A stretch of DNA of 28,352 nucleotides from Clostridia bacterium (lineage in GTDB: Bacteria; Bacillota; Clostridia; Christensenellales; Aristaeellaceae): assembly GCA_017620115.1 (NCBI GenBank), contig JAFZRB010000299.1, positions 1-28,352 on the forward strand, read 5' to 3'. Position 1 is the stretch's first letter. Every line of letters starts with the position of its first letter. Both the position numbers and the translations under genes were made by a program. Shown piece by piece: positions 15,137 through 22,878 of the stretch. The notes below the pieces were generated by a model, which was not told where the DNA came from, made no database searches, and worked only from the letters and a program-made list of their open reading frames with translations.

Positions 15137-15235
15137 TAGGGAATACCTCAGCGCATTTTTTACGTTTCAATCCGCATTCGCCGCGGCCGACAACTTTTTT
15201 TGAGATTCCGCGCATTATATAACATGAAATTTACA

Positions 15236-15266
15236 AATGTAGTTTATAATAATTCTGAACTACATT
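15236..15266 (+). promoter_or_regulatory. mscL promoter region with inverted repeat
   Basis: AATGTAGTT (15236-15244) and AACTACATT (15258-15266) form a perfect 9-bp inverted repeat. The box TATAAT (15245-15250) lies directly inside it, 35 bases before the mscL start. Either an operator over the -10 region or a short leader hairpin is possible; a -35 box is not convincing. Confidence 0.5.
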
Positions 15267-15284
15267 AGAGAGGGGGATTTCATT

Positions 15285-15707
15285 ATGGGTAGCAAGGAAA
15301 AAGTATCTGGTCTCCTTAAGGAATTCAAGGAATTCGCGATGAAGGGCAACGTCATCGACATGGCCATCGGCGTTGTGATCGGCGCTGCGTTCGGTAAGGT
15401 TGTCACGGCCGTCATCGACATTTTCATTAATCCCATTCTGGAAGCGCTGCCCAAGGTCGAGGCCACCGGCGTGTCCAATCCGTGGGCGAGCGCCCTCGTC
15501 ACCTTCATTGGCGTTGCCGTCGAGTTCTTGCTCACGGCGCTGGTTCTGTTCGCCATCATCAAGGTCGTGAACAAGTTCAAGAAAAAGGAAGAGCCCAAGC
15601 CGGCCGAGAAGCCGCGCCTGTGCCCGTACTGCAAGAGCGAGATTGCCAAGGACGCGACCCGCTGCCCGCACTGCACCAGCGTATTCGATCCCAAGGAAAC
15701 CAAGTAA
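15285..15707 (+). CDS. mscL: Large-conductance mechanosensitive channel MscL with C-terminal zinc ribbon
   Basis: 140 residues. The N-terminal amphipathic part and first helix read KEFKEFAMKGNVIDMAIGVV with the adjoining IGAAFGKVV (residues 12-40), an unmistakable MscL start. A short external loop (about 48-66) leads to the second helix (about 68-98), ending in KVVNKFKKKEE. The usual C-terminal bundle helix is replaced by a linker EEPKPAEKP and a zinc ribbon with Cys113/Cys116 (CPYC) and Cys127/Cys130 (CPHC). The protein is the membrane valve that opens on hypo-osmotic shock; the ribbon may act as a cytoplasmic assembly or sensing module. ATG 15285 follows AGAGAGGGGG. It is monocistronic, closed by a strong terminator. 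Confidence 0.93.
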   Translation: MGSKEKVSGLLKEFKEFAMKGNVIDMAIGVVIGAAFGKVVTAVIDIFINPILEALPKVEATGVSNPWASALVTFIGVAVEFLLTALVLFAIIKVVNKFKKKEEPKPAEKPRLCPYCKSEIAKDATRCPHCTSVFDPKETK

Positions 15708-15717
15708 TGATTTGGAT

Positions 15718-15753
15718 AAAAGCGGCGGATTCGCAACCATCCGCCGCTTTTTT
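15718..15753 (+). terminator. Strong factor-independent terminator of mscL
   Basis: AAAAGCGGCGGAT (15718-15730) pairs perfectly with ATCCGCCGCTTTT (15739-15751), a 13-bp stem with an 8-base loop, and the run of six T (15748-15753) follows. It begins 10 bases after the mscL stop codon. Confidence 0.92.
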
Positions 15754-15848
15754 GCGTCAAAACGATTATCCCGGATTTATCGGTTTGCACGGGGGCCGAT
15801 TGCTTTTCCCCCATTCCAAATTCCCCATTTTGTCTGGAGGTGAGCGGT

Positions 15849-16433
15849 ATGCAGGACGCACACGCCGAGCGCGCGTTGATAGACCGGGCCGGACGGGGCG
15901 ACCATTCCGCTTTTGAACAGCTATTATCCGCCCAGGAGGGCCGTATGTACGCCGTCGCGCTGCGCATGTGCGGCAACCGCGAGGACGCGCAGGACTGCAT
16001 GCAGGAGGCCATGATCCGCATATACCGGGCAATTTCGACCTTCAAGGGCCAGTCCTCCTTCGCTACCTGGGTTTATCGCATCACCATGAACAGCTGCCTG
16101 GACGAGCTGCGCCGCCGCAAGGCGCGCACGTCGACCTCGCTGGACGCCATGCTCGAGAACGGCTTTTCACCCAGCGACGAATACGACACGCCCGAGCATT
16201 ACTCGCTGCAGGCCGAACAGCGGCGCCTGCTGGAGCGGGCCATCGCCGGGCTTCCGGAGGATATGCGCGCCGCCATCGTGCTGCGCGACATCCAGGGCTG
16301 CAGCTACGATGAAATCGCCGAGGCGCTGGAAACCAACGTGGGCACCATCAAATCGCGCATCAGCCGGGGCCGCGAACGGCTGCGCAGCGTGCTTTCACAG
16401 CAGCCGGAACTTTTTGGCCGCCGCACGGTCTAA
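15849..16433 (+). CDS. ECF-type RNA polymerase sigma factor
   Basis: 194 residues with the two regions of extracytoplasmic-function sigma factors. Sigma-2 (about 20-92) contains CGNREDAQDCMQEAMIRIYR, then FKGQSSFATWVYRITMN and the helix SCLDELRRRK. Sigma-4 (about 135-190) has GLPEDMRAAIVLRDIQGCSY, continuing DEIAEALETNVGTIKSRISR, a standard helix-turn-helix. A GTG at 15840 is in frame, but ATG 15849 lies 8 bases after GGAGG and is preferred. The next gene, 25 bases later, encodes a membrane zinc-finger protein, the classical anti-sigma arrangement. No matching ECF promoter was identified upstream. Confidence 0.92.
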   Translation: MQDAHAERALIDRAGRGDHSAFEQLLSAQEGRMYAVALRMCGNREDAQDCMQEAMIRIYRAISTFKGQSSFATWVYRITMNSCLDELRRRKARTSTSLDAMLENGFSPSDEYDTPEHYSLQAEQRRLLERAIAGLPEDMRAAIVLRDIQGCSYDEIAEALETNVGTIKSRISRGRERLRSVLSQQPELFGRRTV

Positions 16434-16458
16434 GGAAACAGCAGGAGGAAAATGAGAA

Positions 16459-17727
16459 ATGGAAATGAATTGCAAAACCTTCCAGGCCAATCTGGATGCG
16501 TATATTGACTCCGAGCTGGATCGCAAGACGCGGCGCGCCATGGAGGAGCACGCGGCCGCCTGTTCCGAGTGCGGACTGCTGCTCAACCGGGCCATGGAGA
16601 CCGTGACCCTGTGCGCCGAGCTCAACGAGGGGCTCACGGTTCCGCTCGAATGTCAGGCGGCGTGGCGCAGAGCCGTGCGGGAAGAGGCTGAAGCGAAGCA
16701 GCAGATGCGCGCGAAGCGCCGCTCCCACCGGGGCGTCTGGGTGCGCGCGCTGGCCGGGGTGGCCGCCGCGCTGGTGCTGTTCTTCGCCATCGCCCCGCAG
16801 CTCGATCTGGACGGTCTCCTCCCTTCAAGGAGCAGCTGGGACGGCGGCAGGAACCGCGGCTATGAATATGAGGCTTCCGACAGGGATTACGAAGTCTACA
16901 GCGACAGCGTGTCCCCGTCTTATATGGCCGCCGGTTCGACCATGATGGGCATGGGCGCTTCGGCTGTGAAGCTGGAGAGCGACGGTTCCATCCAGCAGAC
17001 CACCACCGCTTCGACGGATGCCTCGAAGCAGAGCGGCGCGAACGTCGTCGTGCTCCGCAGCGCCACGCGCTCCATCACCACGAAGGAGTTCGACGCCGAT
17101 ACGCTGTATCTGGACGATCTGGTGAGCGAGTACAGCGCGTATTTTGAATCGCGCCGCGTGACCGGCAACGCCGAGGACGCCAGCCGCCTTCTGAAGGCGG
17201 TCATCCGCGTGCCGAGCGAATCGCTGGATAACTTCCTCACCGCGCTGGATGTGCTGGGCACCGTGACCGTGCGCGAGGAGTACGCCGAGGATATCACGGC
17301 CGACTACAACGACGTGGCGGCGCGCCTGCAGGTGCTGCGCAGCGAGCTCGATCAGCTCAACACCATGAATGAGCGCGCCAAGAGCGTGAGCGACCTGATC
17401 GAGATCAACGAGCGCGCCAACGAGGTCACAGCCGAGATCGAGGCCTATGAGAGCCGCCTGAGGGACTGGAACAGCCGCCGCAGCTATTCCGCCGTGACGC
17501 TGACCCTCACCGAAAAGGGCGAACAGGTCGATACCCCGAAGCTGACGCTTTCCGAGCGCATGAAAGAGGCCTTTGAGGATTCCATCGAGTGGCTGAAGGA
17601 GTTCGGCCAGGATCTGGCGGTGTTCGGCGCGGCGCTGCTGCCGCGGCTGGTCGTGTGGCTGCCGGTCGCCATCATCGTGATCGTGCTGCTGCGCGTGGCG
17701 TTTGGCCGCCGGAAGAAGAAAAAGTAA
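16459..17727 (+). CDS. Membrane anti-sigma factor: zinc finger (zf-HC2) fused to DUF4349
   Basis: 422 residues. The N-terminus is a ZAS/zf-HC2 domain with His31-x3-Cys35-x2-Cys38 (HAAACSEC) and Cys5, expected to hold the sigma factor in the cytoplasm. A first membrane helix spans about 93-113. The large external part has a Ser/Thr/Gly-rich stretch (about 120-190), then a DUF4349 domain with RVPSESLDNFLTALDVLGTV and a coiled coil (about 285-345, ARLQVLRSELDQLNTMNERA onward). A second helix at about 390-415 (LVVWLPVAIIVIVLLRV) returns the chain to a basic cytoplasmic tail RRKKKK. The external domain may be the envelope sensor. ATG 16459 follows AGGAGG. What DUF4349 senses is unknown. Confidence 0.87.
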   Translation: MEMNCKTFQANLDAYIDSELDRKTRRAMEEHAAACSECGLLLNRAMETVTLCAELNEGLTVPLECQAAWRRAVREEAEAKQQMRAKRRSHRGVWVRALAGVAAALVLFFAIAPQLDLDGLLPSRSSWDGGRNRGYEYEASDRDYEVYSDSVSPSYMAAGSTMMGMGASAVKLESDGSIQQTTTASTDASKQSGANVVVLRSATRSITTKEFDADTLYLDDLVSEYSAYFESRRVTGNAEDASRLLKAVIRVPSESLDNFLTALDVLGTVTVREEYAEDITADYNDVAARLQVLRSELDQLNTMNERAKSVSDLIEINERANEVTAEIEAYESRLRDWNSRRSYSAVTLTLTEKGEQVDTPKLTLSERMKEAFEDSIEWLKEFGQDLAVFGAALLPRLVVWLPVAIIVIVLLRVAFGRRKKKK

Positions 17728-17732
17728 CGGGC

Positions 17733-17783
17733 AAAGCGGCTTTTCCGGCTCGTTTCCCCCTGCGTTCGCCGGAGGGCCGCTTT
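17733..17783 (+). terminator. Terminator-like hairpin after the anti-sigma gene
   Basis: AAAGCGGC (17733-17740) pairs with GCCGCTTT (17776-17783), and an inner TCCGGC (17744-17749) pairs with GCCGGA (17768-17773). The T-rich TTCCTTTTACCCTTTT region follows. It starts 5 bases after the anti-sigma stop, so the SIMPL gene may be read only partly from the sigma promoter. Confidence 0.6.
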
Positions 17784-17852
17784 CCTTTTACCCTTTTCGG
17801 GGAAAAACCGAAAACGCTTTCCCTCAATTCGCAGACAAGGAGATGACTTATC

Positions 17853-18545
17853 ATGAAGAAACTGATCGTACTCGCGCTGGCGTTCTGCCTGCTGCTCTGT
17901 CCCGCCGCGCTGGCGGATTCCGAAATCACCGTGCAGGGCATGGGCACGGTTTGCACCGCGCCGGACATCGCCGTGATCACCGTGGGCGCTGAGGAGGTCG
18001 GCGAAGACGTCGCGGCCATTCAGAGCGCCGTCAACCAGCGCATCAACGCCGTCATAGAGGCGTGGACCAACGAGGGCGGCATCCCCAGGGAGAATATCCA
18101 GACGAACGACTACAGCATCTACCGCCGCTGGTACGACAACTATGGGAACCCCGTCAACGACTTCGTGGCCAGCTGCTCGCTGCGCGTCACCATCGACAAT
18201 ATCGACCTGGCCGGCGTCTTCGTGGATCAGGCCTTCAAAGCCGGCGCGAACACCCTGAACGATATTACATTCAGCATCGCAGACAGCAGCGAGCTGGCCG
18301 ACAAGGCGCTGGCGCTGGCCGTCGCGGACGGCATGCACCGCGCGCAGATCATCGCGGAGGCCGCCGGCATAACGCTTCCCGCCGTGCCCACCCGTGTGAG
18401 CGAGGGCGGGGATGTGTATTACAGCGTGAATACGTCGCGCGCCATGGTTGAGAAGTTCGCCGGCAGTGCGGATGTGACGCAGCTCATGGCCGGCACGGTA
18501 GAAATCGTCGCGAACGTGACGGTGACATACGTGATCAAGGACTGA
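17853..18545 (+). CDS. Secreted SIMPL-domain protein (DUF541)
   Basis: 230 residues. Signal peptide MKKLIVLALAFCLLLCPAAL followed by an ALA-DSE cleavage site. The mature part matches the SIMPL/DUF541 fold: ITVQGMGTVCTAPDIAVITV at the start, the central EDVAAIQSAVNQRINAVIEA and GIPRENIQTNDYSIYRRW, then ADKALALAVADGMHRAQIIA and the C-terminal VEIVANVTVTYVI. SIMPL proteins are envelope-associated with poorly defined roles in stress tolerance. Cys16 sits in LLLC, which is a poor lipobox (Leu at -1), so free secretion is more likely. RBS AAGGAG precedes ATG 17853. Placed after the sigma/anti-sigma pair, it may be a target of that regulon, though a hairpin separates them. Confidence 0.88.
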   Translation: MKKLIVLALAFCLLLCPAALADSEITVQGMGTVCTAPDIAVITVGAEEVGEDVAAIQSAVNQRINAVIEAWTNEGGIPRENIQTNDYSIYRRWYDNYGNPVNDFVASCSLRVTIDNIDLAGVFVDQAFKAGANTLNDITFSIADSSELADKALALAVADGMHRAQIIAEAAGITLPAVPTRVSEGGDVYYSVNTSRAMVEKFAGSADVTQLMAGTVEIVANVTVTYVIKD

Positions 18546-18561
18546 TATCTCCCAGCGTAAA

Positions 18562-18597
18562 AGGCGGCCGCCCGGGCTTCGCGCCAGGCGGCCGCTT
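18562..18597. terminator. Bidirectional terminator between SIMPL and GH95 genes
   Basis: GCGGCCGCC (18564-18572) pairs perfectly with GGCGGCCGC (18587-18595), extended by one A-T and one G-U pair. On the minus strand the stem is followed by TTTTACG; on the plus strand by TTCTCTGTTTA. It lies between convergent stops at 18545 and 18604 and can end both transcripts. Confidence 0.75.
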
Positions 18598-18603
18598 CTC
18601 TGT

Positions 18604-20889
18604 TTACCGCTGAGTGACTTTGACGTTATCGCCGTTCCATTCTATATCGACGATCCGGCCGTTTCGCGCGCGAAGGCCTTTTATATGGCCTTTCTTCCAG
18701 TCGGAGGGCAGGGCGGGCAGGGGCATGAGCGCGCCGTCCGGCGCGGTCTGCAAAAGCATCTCCGCGATGCCGGCGCACGCGCCGAAGTTGCCGTCGATCT
18801 GGAAGGGCGGATGGGCGTCGAACAGATTGAGGTAGGTGCCGCCGCCGTTTGAGTAGTTCATCCCGCCGCTGCGGGCCGTCCTGGAGGGATTGCGGCCGTC
18901 CACGGTGCGCAGCTGGTTGTCGATGAGGCGCAGCGCGTGGTCGCCGTCGCGCAGGCGCGCCCACTGGCAGATACGCCAGCCCATCGCCCAGCCGGTGCTC
19001 TCGTCGCCGCGGCGTTCGAGAGAGACGCGGCAGGCTTCCGCCAGCTCAGGCGTCGCATCCGGCGTGATCGAGCGGCCGGGATGCAGCCCGTACAGGTGGG
19101 AGATGTGGCGGTGGTGAACATCGACCTCCTCGAAGTTCTCGTTCCACTCCAGCAGTTCTCCCTCCCGGCCGACGCCGAAGGGCCTGAGCTTCGGGATGAG
19201 CGCCGCGATTTCCCCGGCCAGTTCGTCGTCCAGGGCCAGTATTCCCGCCGCTTGCCGACAGATGTCGAACACGTCCAGAATGATGGCCTGCGTCATCGTC
19301 GTGGTCTTGCTGACAGCCAGCCATTCGCCGTTCAGCAGGTAGCAGTTTTCCGGCGAGGTGGAAGGCGCAAAGATCAGCGCGCCGTTCTCGTCCTCCGCGA
19401 GCAGCGCCCGGTAAAACGCGGCCGCTTTCCGGATAACCGGCCAGGCGGTATCGCGCAGGAAGGCCTCGTCGCGCGTGTATTCATACTGCTCCCAGAGATG
19501 CCTCACGAACCAGCCGGAGGACATGGGCCAGAACGCGAACGACGCGCTGCCGGGCCGGTGAGCGCCAACGGGGGTGCTCATGCGCCAGATATCCGTGTTG
19601 TGATGCGACACGAAGCCGGGCGCGCCGTAGAATCGCCTCGCCGTGCGTTCGCCGCTCTCGCTGAGCTCCTCGATCAGGCGAACCAGCGGTTCGTGGCATT
19701 CGGGCAGGTTGACCATCAGCGTGGGCCAGTAGTTCATTTCTGTGTTGATGTTGATGGTGTAGTTGCAGTTCCACGGCGGCATGACGCTGTCGTTCCAGAT
19801 GCCCTGCAGGTTTGTAGCCTGAGTGCCCTCGCGCGAGGCGGCGATGGTCAGATAGCGGCCGAAGTTGAAGTACAGCGCGTAGAGCGCCAGGTCGCTTTCG
19901 CCGTTCTCGTGGCGGTAGAGCCGCTCGTCGGTGGGCAGGTATTTCTCCTCGCCGCCGCCCAGGTCGAATTCCACGCGGTCGTACAGCGCGCTGTGATCGG
20001 CGATGTGCGCCGCCTTCAGCGCCGCGTAATCCTTCGCGGCGGCCGCGTCCAGTTCTTTCCGGCAGGGTTCAATGTACTCTTTGCCCTCGAGCACGGGGTG
20101 TTTGTTCCAGCCGTTGAAGGAGGTGCGCGCGTTGAACAGGATGGTGGCGCTGTCCGCGCCTTTCAGGCGAATGCCGCCGCCCTGGCGCTTCATGCTGCCG
20201 CCCTCGGCGAGGAGCCGCATTTCCGCATAATAGCCCATGCCCTTTTCGGCGTCCGTCTCGCCGTACACGATCTTGCCGCGCGGTTCCTGCGGGTCGCCGT
20301 AGTGCCAGACGTAGGTGGGGCAGTTGCCGCTGAACGACGCGGATTCGTCGGTGAGCGAAACCCGCGCGTCCAGCGCCGGGCTGAGGTTCGCCGTGAAACT
20401 CACCGCGCCGGCGCGATCGGCGGTGAGGCGCATGACCAGCGCCTGATCGGGCGCGCTCACGAACGTTTCGCGCGTGAAGCGTACGCCGTCCGCCTCGTAT
20501 TCGACTTTGTGGACGCCCGTCGAAATATCCAGCGCGCGCCGGTAATTGGCGGCCTCTCCGACATGCTCCATCGTGAGGCTGATCTCGCCCAGCGCCAGGT
20601 ACACCTGCGACCACAGCGCCTCGAAATGCTGTTCGATTTCCTTCTGCGCCTCTGCGTAGCGGCCCGCCAGAGCCAGTTCCCGCGCCTTATGATATGATTC
20701 CACAGCCTCCGGATTGTCGTGAAACATCGGATAGCCGCTCCATAGTGTATCCTCGTTCAGGCATACGCGCTCATGCTTTGCGCCGCCGTACACCATGGCG
20801 CCCAGCCGGCCGTTGCCCAGCGGCAGCGCTTCATTCCAGTTCACGGCGCCCTGCCGATACCAGATCAGGTTCGTTCCGCGATTCATCAT
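18604..20889 (-). CDS. GH95 alpha-L-fucosidase
   Basis: 761 residues, glycoside hydrolase family 95, an inverting enzyme that removes alpha-1,2-linked L-fucose (some members act on alpha-L-galactose). The N-terminal beta domain starts with WYRQGAVNWNEALPLGNGRL and GGAKHERVCLNEDTLWSGYP. The barrel contains NLQGIWND, then NCNYTININTEMNYWP (about 374-389, the catalytic Asn region) and FQIDGNFG with Asp699, the expected catalytic Asp. No signal peptide, so cytoplasmic. An in-frame codon lies at 20946, but the promoter at 20918-20946 covers it, so ATG 20889, preceded by AGGGAGG, is the start. It is monocistronic and is the second fucosidase of the window, complementary to GH29. Confidence 0.92.
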   Translation of the reverse strand: MMNRGTNLIWYRQGAVNWNEALPLGNGRLGAMVYGGAKHERVCLNEDTLWSGYPMFHDNPEAVESYHKARELALAGRYAEAQKEIEQHFEALWSQVYLALGEISLTMEHVGEAANYRRALDISTGVHKVEYEADGVRFTRETFVSAPDQALVMRLTADRAGAVSFTANLSPALDARVSLTDESASFSGNCPTYVWHYGDPQEPRGKIVYGETDAEKGMGYYAEMRLLAEGGSMKRQGGGIRLKGADSATILFNARTSFNGWNKHPVLEGKEYIEPCRKELDAAAAKDYAALKAAHIADHSALYDRVEFDLGGGEEKYLPTDERLYRHENGESDLALYALYFNFGRYLTIAASREGTQATNLQGIWNDSVMPPWNCNYTININTEMNYWPTLMVNLPECHEPLVRLIEELSESGERTARRFYGAPGFVSHHNTDIWRMSTPVGAHRPGSASFAFWPMSSGWFVRHLWEQYEYTRDEAFLRDTAWPVIRKAAAFYRALLAEDENGALIFAPSTSPENCYLLNGEWLAVSKTTTMTQAIILDVFDICRQAAGILALDDELAGEIAALIPKLRPFGVGREGELLEWNENFEEVDVHHRHISHLYGLHPGRSITPDATPELAEACRVSLERRGDESTGWAMGWRICQWARLRDGDHALRLIDNQLRTVDGRNPSRTARSGGMNYSNGGGTYLNLFDAHPPFQIDGNFGACAGIAEMLLQTAPDGALMPLPALPSDWKKGHIKGLRARNGRIVDIEWNGDNVKVTQR

Positions 20890-20917
20890 TGCCTTCAGCC
20901 TCCCTTCATGCGCGACC

Positions 20918-20946
20918 ATTATAGCATACGCGCGCGCTTTATTCAA
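20918..20946 (-). promoter_or_regulatory. Promoter of the GH95 gene
   Basis: On the minus strand TTGAAT (20946-20941), a 17-base spacer, then TATAAT (20923-20918) preceded by TGC, an extended -10. Initiation is expected near 20911, about 22 bases before the chosen ATG. This excludes the longer open frame that starts inside the promoter. Confidence 0.75.
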
Positions 20947-20960
20947 TCGATGCGCGCGGA

Positions 20961-20989
20961 TTGCGCGCCGGGGAAAAACATGATATACT
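20961..20989 (+). promoter_or_regulatory. Promoter of the glycosylase-pdp-methyltransferase operon
   Basis: TTGCGC (20961-20966), a 17-base spacer and TATACT (20984-20989) preceded by TGA (extended -10). Its -35 box lies only 14 bases from the -35 box of the divergent GH95 promoter, so one regulator could affect both. The -35 match is weak. Confidence 0.5.
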
Positions 20990-21041
20990 TATTGAAAGCG
21001 CCGCGGATGACGCCGCGGGGAGCGTGAGGGATGACAGAGCG

Positions 21042-21548
21042 ATGGGGGAGAGAATATACTCCTATGATCCGGTGATCGGCAAAGGCTGCCGGGCGTTGGT
21101 TCTGGGCACGATGCCCAGCGTGAAATCGCTGGAGGAAGGGTTTTACTACGCCCATCCCCGCAACGCCTTCTGGCCGATGATGGCCGACATACTGGGCGAG
21201 CCGCGCCCGCGAACCGTCGGCGAGAAAAAGGCCATGCTGCTGCGGCACGGCATCGCTCTGTGGGATACCGTGCGCTCATGCGCGCGGGAAGGCTCGCTGG
21301 ACGCAGCCATGCGGCAGGTTGAGCTGAATGATATCGGCGCGCTGCTCGCCGCGTATCCCGGCATTCGCCTGATCCTTCTCAACGGCGGGGAGGCATGGCG
21401 GCTTTTTCACAGGATCGATCCGGCGGCGTACGCCGGGCGGGAGGCGCTGCGCATGCCTTCCACGAGCCCGGCTTATACGCTCAGCTACGAGCGGAAACGC
21501 TCCGTCTGGCGCGACGCGCTGGCCGGCTTTATCAGCAGGGAGGAATGA
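21042..21548 (+). CDS. DNA glycosylase of the uracil-DNA glycosylase superfamily (deoxyinosine type)
   Basis: 168 residues. The motifs LGTMPS (21-26), YYAHPRNAFW (35-44) and PSTSPAY (139-145) are those of the small DNA-deoxyinosine glycosylase group (TIGR04274-like) in the UDG superfamily, which excise deaminated bases and start base-excision repair. GIALWD (70-75) fits the next conserved strand. An open frame extends back to 20961, but the predicted start of transcription near 20996 rules that out. ATG 21042 has GAGGG upstream. The next gene begins 3 bases after its stop, so repair of deaminated bases is coupled to nucleoside salvage in one operon. Confidence 0.83.
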   Translation: MGERIYSYDPVIGKGCRALVLGTMPSVKSLEEGFYYAHPRNAFWPMMADILGEPRPRTVGEKKAMLLRHGIALWDTVRSCAREGSLDAAMRQVELNDIGALLAAYPGIRLILLNGGEAWRLFHRIDPAAYAGREALRMPSTSPAYTLSYERKRSVWRDALAGFISREE

Positions 21549-21551
21549 CAG

Positions 21552-22856
21552 ATGCGCGCAACAGACATCATCATGAAAAAGCGGCTGGGCGGCGAGCTCA
21601 GCGCGGAGGAGATCCAGGCGTTTGTGCGCGGCGCGACGGACGGTTCCTTCGAGGACTATCAGCTCTCCGCGCTGCTCATGGCCATCTGCATGGCCGGCAT
21701 GACCGACCGCGAGACGGTCGATCTCACGATGAGCATGGCGCGCTCCGGCGAGACGCTCGATCTCTCTTCCATTCCCGGCGCGAAGGTTGACAAGCATTCG
21801 ACGGGCGGCGTGGGCGACACCACCACGCTCATCGTGGCCCCGCTGGCCGCGGCCTGCGGCGCGAAGGTGGCTAAGATGAGCGGCCGCGGACTGGGCTTTA
21901 CCGGCGGCACGCTGGATAAGCTGGAATCCATCCCCGGCATGCGCGTCGACCTCTCCAGGGAACGGTTTATCGAACAGGTGAAGGCCATCGGCATCGCCGT
22001 GATCGGGCAGACGAGCGAGCTTGCGCCCGCCGACCGCACGCTCTACGCGCTGCGCGACGTGACGGCTACGGTCGATTCGCTGCCGCTGGTCACGTCGTCC
22101 ATCCTGTCGAAGAAGATCGCGGCCGGATGCGACGCCGTCGTGCTGGACGTGAAGACCGGCTCCGGCGCGGTCATGCCCACCGCTGAAATGAGCGTGAAGC
22201 TGGCCGAGACCATGGTGCGCATCGGCTCGATGACCGGCCGCCGCTTCAGCGCGCTGGTGACCGATATGGATCAGCCGCTGGGCATGAACGTGGGCAACGC
22301 GCTGGAGGTGAGGGAGGCGATCGACGCGCTCTGCGGGCGCGCGGACGGCGCGCTGCTGGACGTTTCGCTGCAACTCGGCGCGCAGATGCTGCGCACGGCA
22401 GGTCTCGCGGACAGCGCGCGGGCGGCGACGGCCCGGCTGCGCGAAAAACTGGCAAATGGCGAAGGACTAAAAAAACTGGCTGAAATGATAGAGGCGCAGG
22501 GCGGCGATCCGCGCGTGGCGCAGGATCCCGACCGCCTGCCGAAAGCCGAAGCGCGGCTGTCCGTCGGCGCGCCGGAGGGCGGCTATATCGCCGCCATGAA
22601 GACCAGCGACATCGGCTATGCCGCGCAGGCGCTGGGCGCGGGCCGCGTGAGAAAGGGCGACCGCATCGATCCCGCCGTGGGGTTGGTGATGAAAAAGCGC
22701 GTGGGCGATCCCGTCGAAAAGGGCGAGATATGGTGCGAGCTGCACGTGAATCCCGCCTCCGACGTGGCGGCGGCCAGGCGGCTGCTCGAAGGCGCGCTGA
22801 CCGTCTCGCCCCGGCCCGTCGCCGCGCCGGAGCTGGTGCACGCGGTGATCGAATAA
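21552..22856 (+). CDS. pdp: Pyrimidine-nucleoside phosphorylase
   Basis: 434 residues, the standard length of the thymidine/pyrimidine-nucleoside phosphorylase family (Pdp/DeoA), which splits pyrimidine (deoxy)nucleosides with phosphate into base and (deoxy)ribose-1-phosphate in the cytoplasm. Seen: KVDKHSTGGVGDTTT (78-92, phosphate site with Lys81), the family signature SGRGLGFTGGTLDKLES (110-126), LYALRDVTATVDSLPL, DVKTGSGAVM, and the C-terminal alpha/beta domain GYIAAMKTSDIGYAAQALGA. VDKHSTGG is closer to Pdp than to DeoA, hence the symbol, though specificity cannot be settled by eye. RBS AGGGAGGA overlaps the end of the glycosylase gene. It may act on nucleosides brought in by the BMP importer encoded elsewhere in the window. 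Confidence 0.92.
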   Translation: MRATDIIMKKRLGGELSAEEIQAFVRGATDGSFEDYQLSALLMAICMAGMTDRETVDLTMSMARSGETLDLSSIPGAKVDKHSTGGVGDTTTLIVAPLAAACGAKVAKMSGRGLGFTGGTLDKLESIPGMRVDLSRERFIEQVKAIGIAVIGQTSELAPADRTLYALRDVTATVDSLPLVTSSILSKKIAAGCDAVVLDVKTGSGAVMPTAEMSVKLAETMVRIGSMTGRRFSALVTDMDQPLGMNVGNALEVREAIDALCGRADGALLDVSLQLGAQMLRTAGLADSARAATARLREKLANGEGLKKLAEMIEAQGGDPRVAQDPDRLPKAEARLSVGAPEGGYIAAMKTSDIGYAAQALGAGRVRKGDRIDPAVGLVMKKRVGDPVEKGEIWCELHVNPASDVAAARRLLEGALTVSPRPVAAPELVHAVIE

Positions 22857-22878
22857 CAGCGGGAAAGGAGTCGTCCAT

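Noticed and set aside
12594..15203. Very long open frame (869 codons) on the plus strand across the ABC operon
   Set aside because: It is antisense to the well-supported ATPase and BMP genes. GC-rich codon use leaves long stop-free shadows, and the translation has His/Val/Asp-rich composition with no domain.
17853..17950. Lipoprotein signal in the SIMPL protein
   Set aside because: Cys16 is preceded by Leu-Leu-Leu, not by Gly/Ala/Ser at -1, while a good ALA-D peptidase-I site follows.
18937..20697. 586-codon open frame on the plus strand
   Set aside because: Antisense to the GH95 gene, no RBS and no recognisable domain; composition is typical of a shadow frame.
20961..21041. Longer N-terminus of the DNA glycosylase
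   Set aside because: It begins with a TTG that forms part of the predicted -35 box, and the conserved family sequence starts after ATG 21042.
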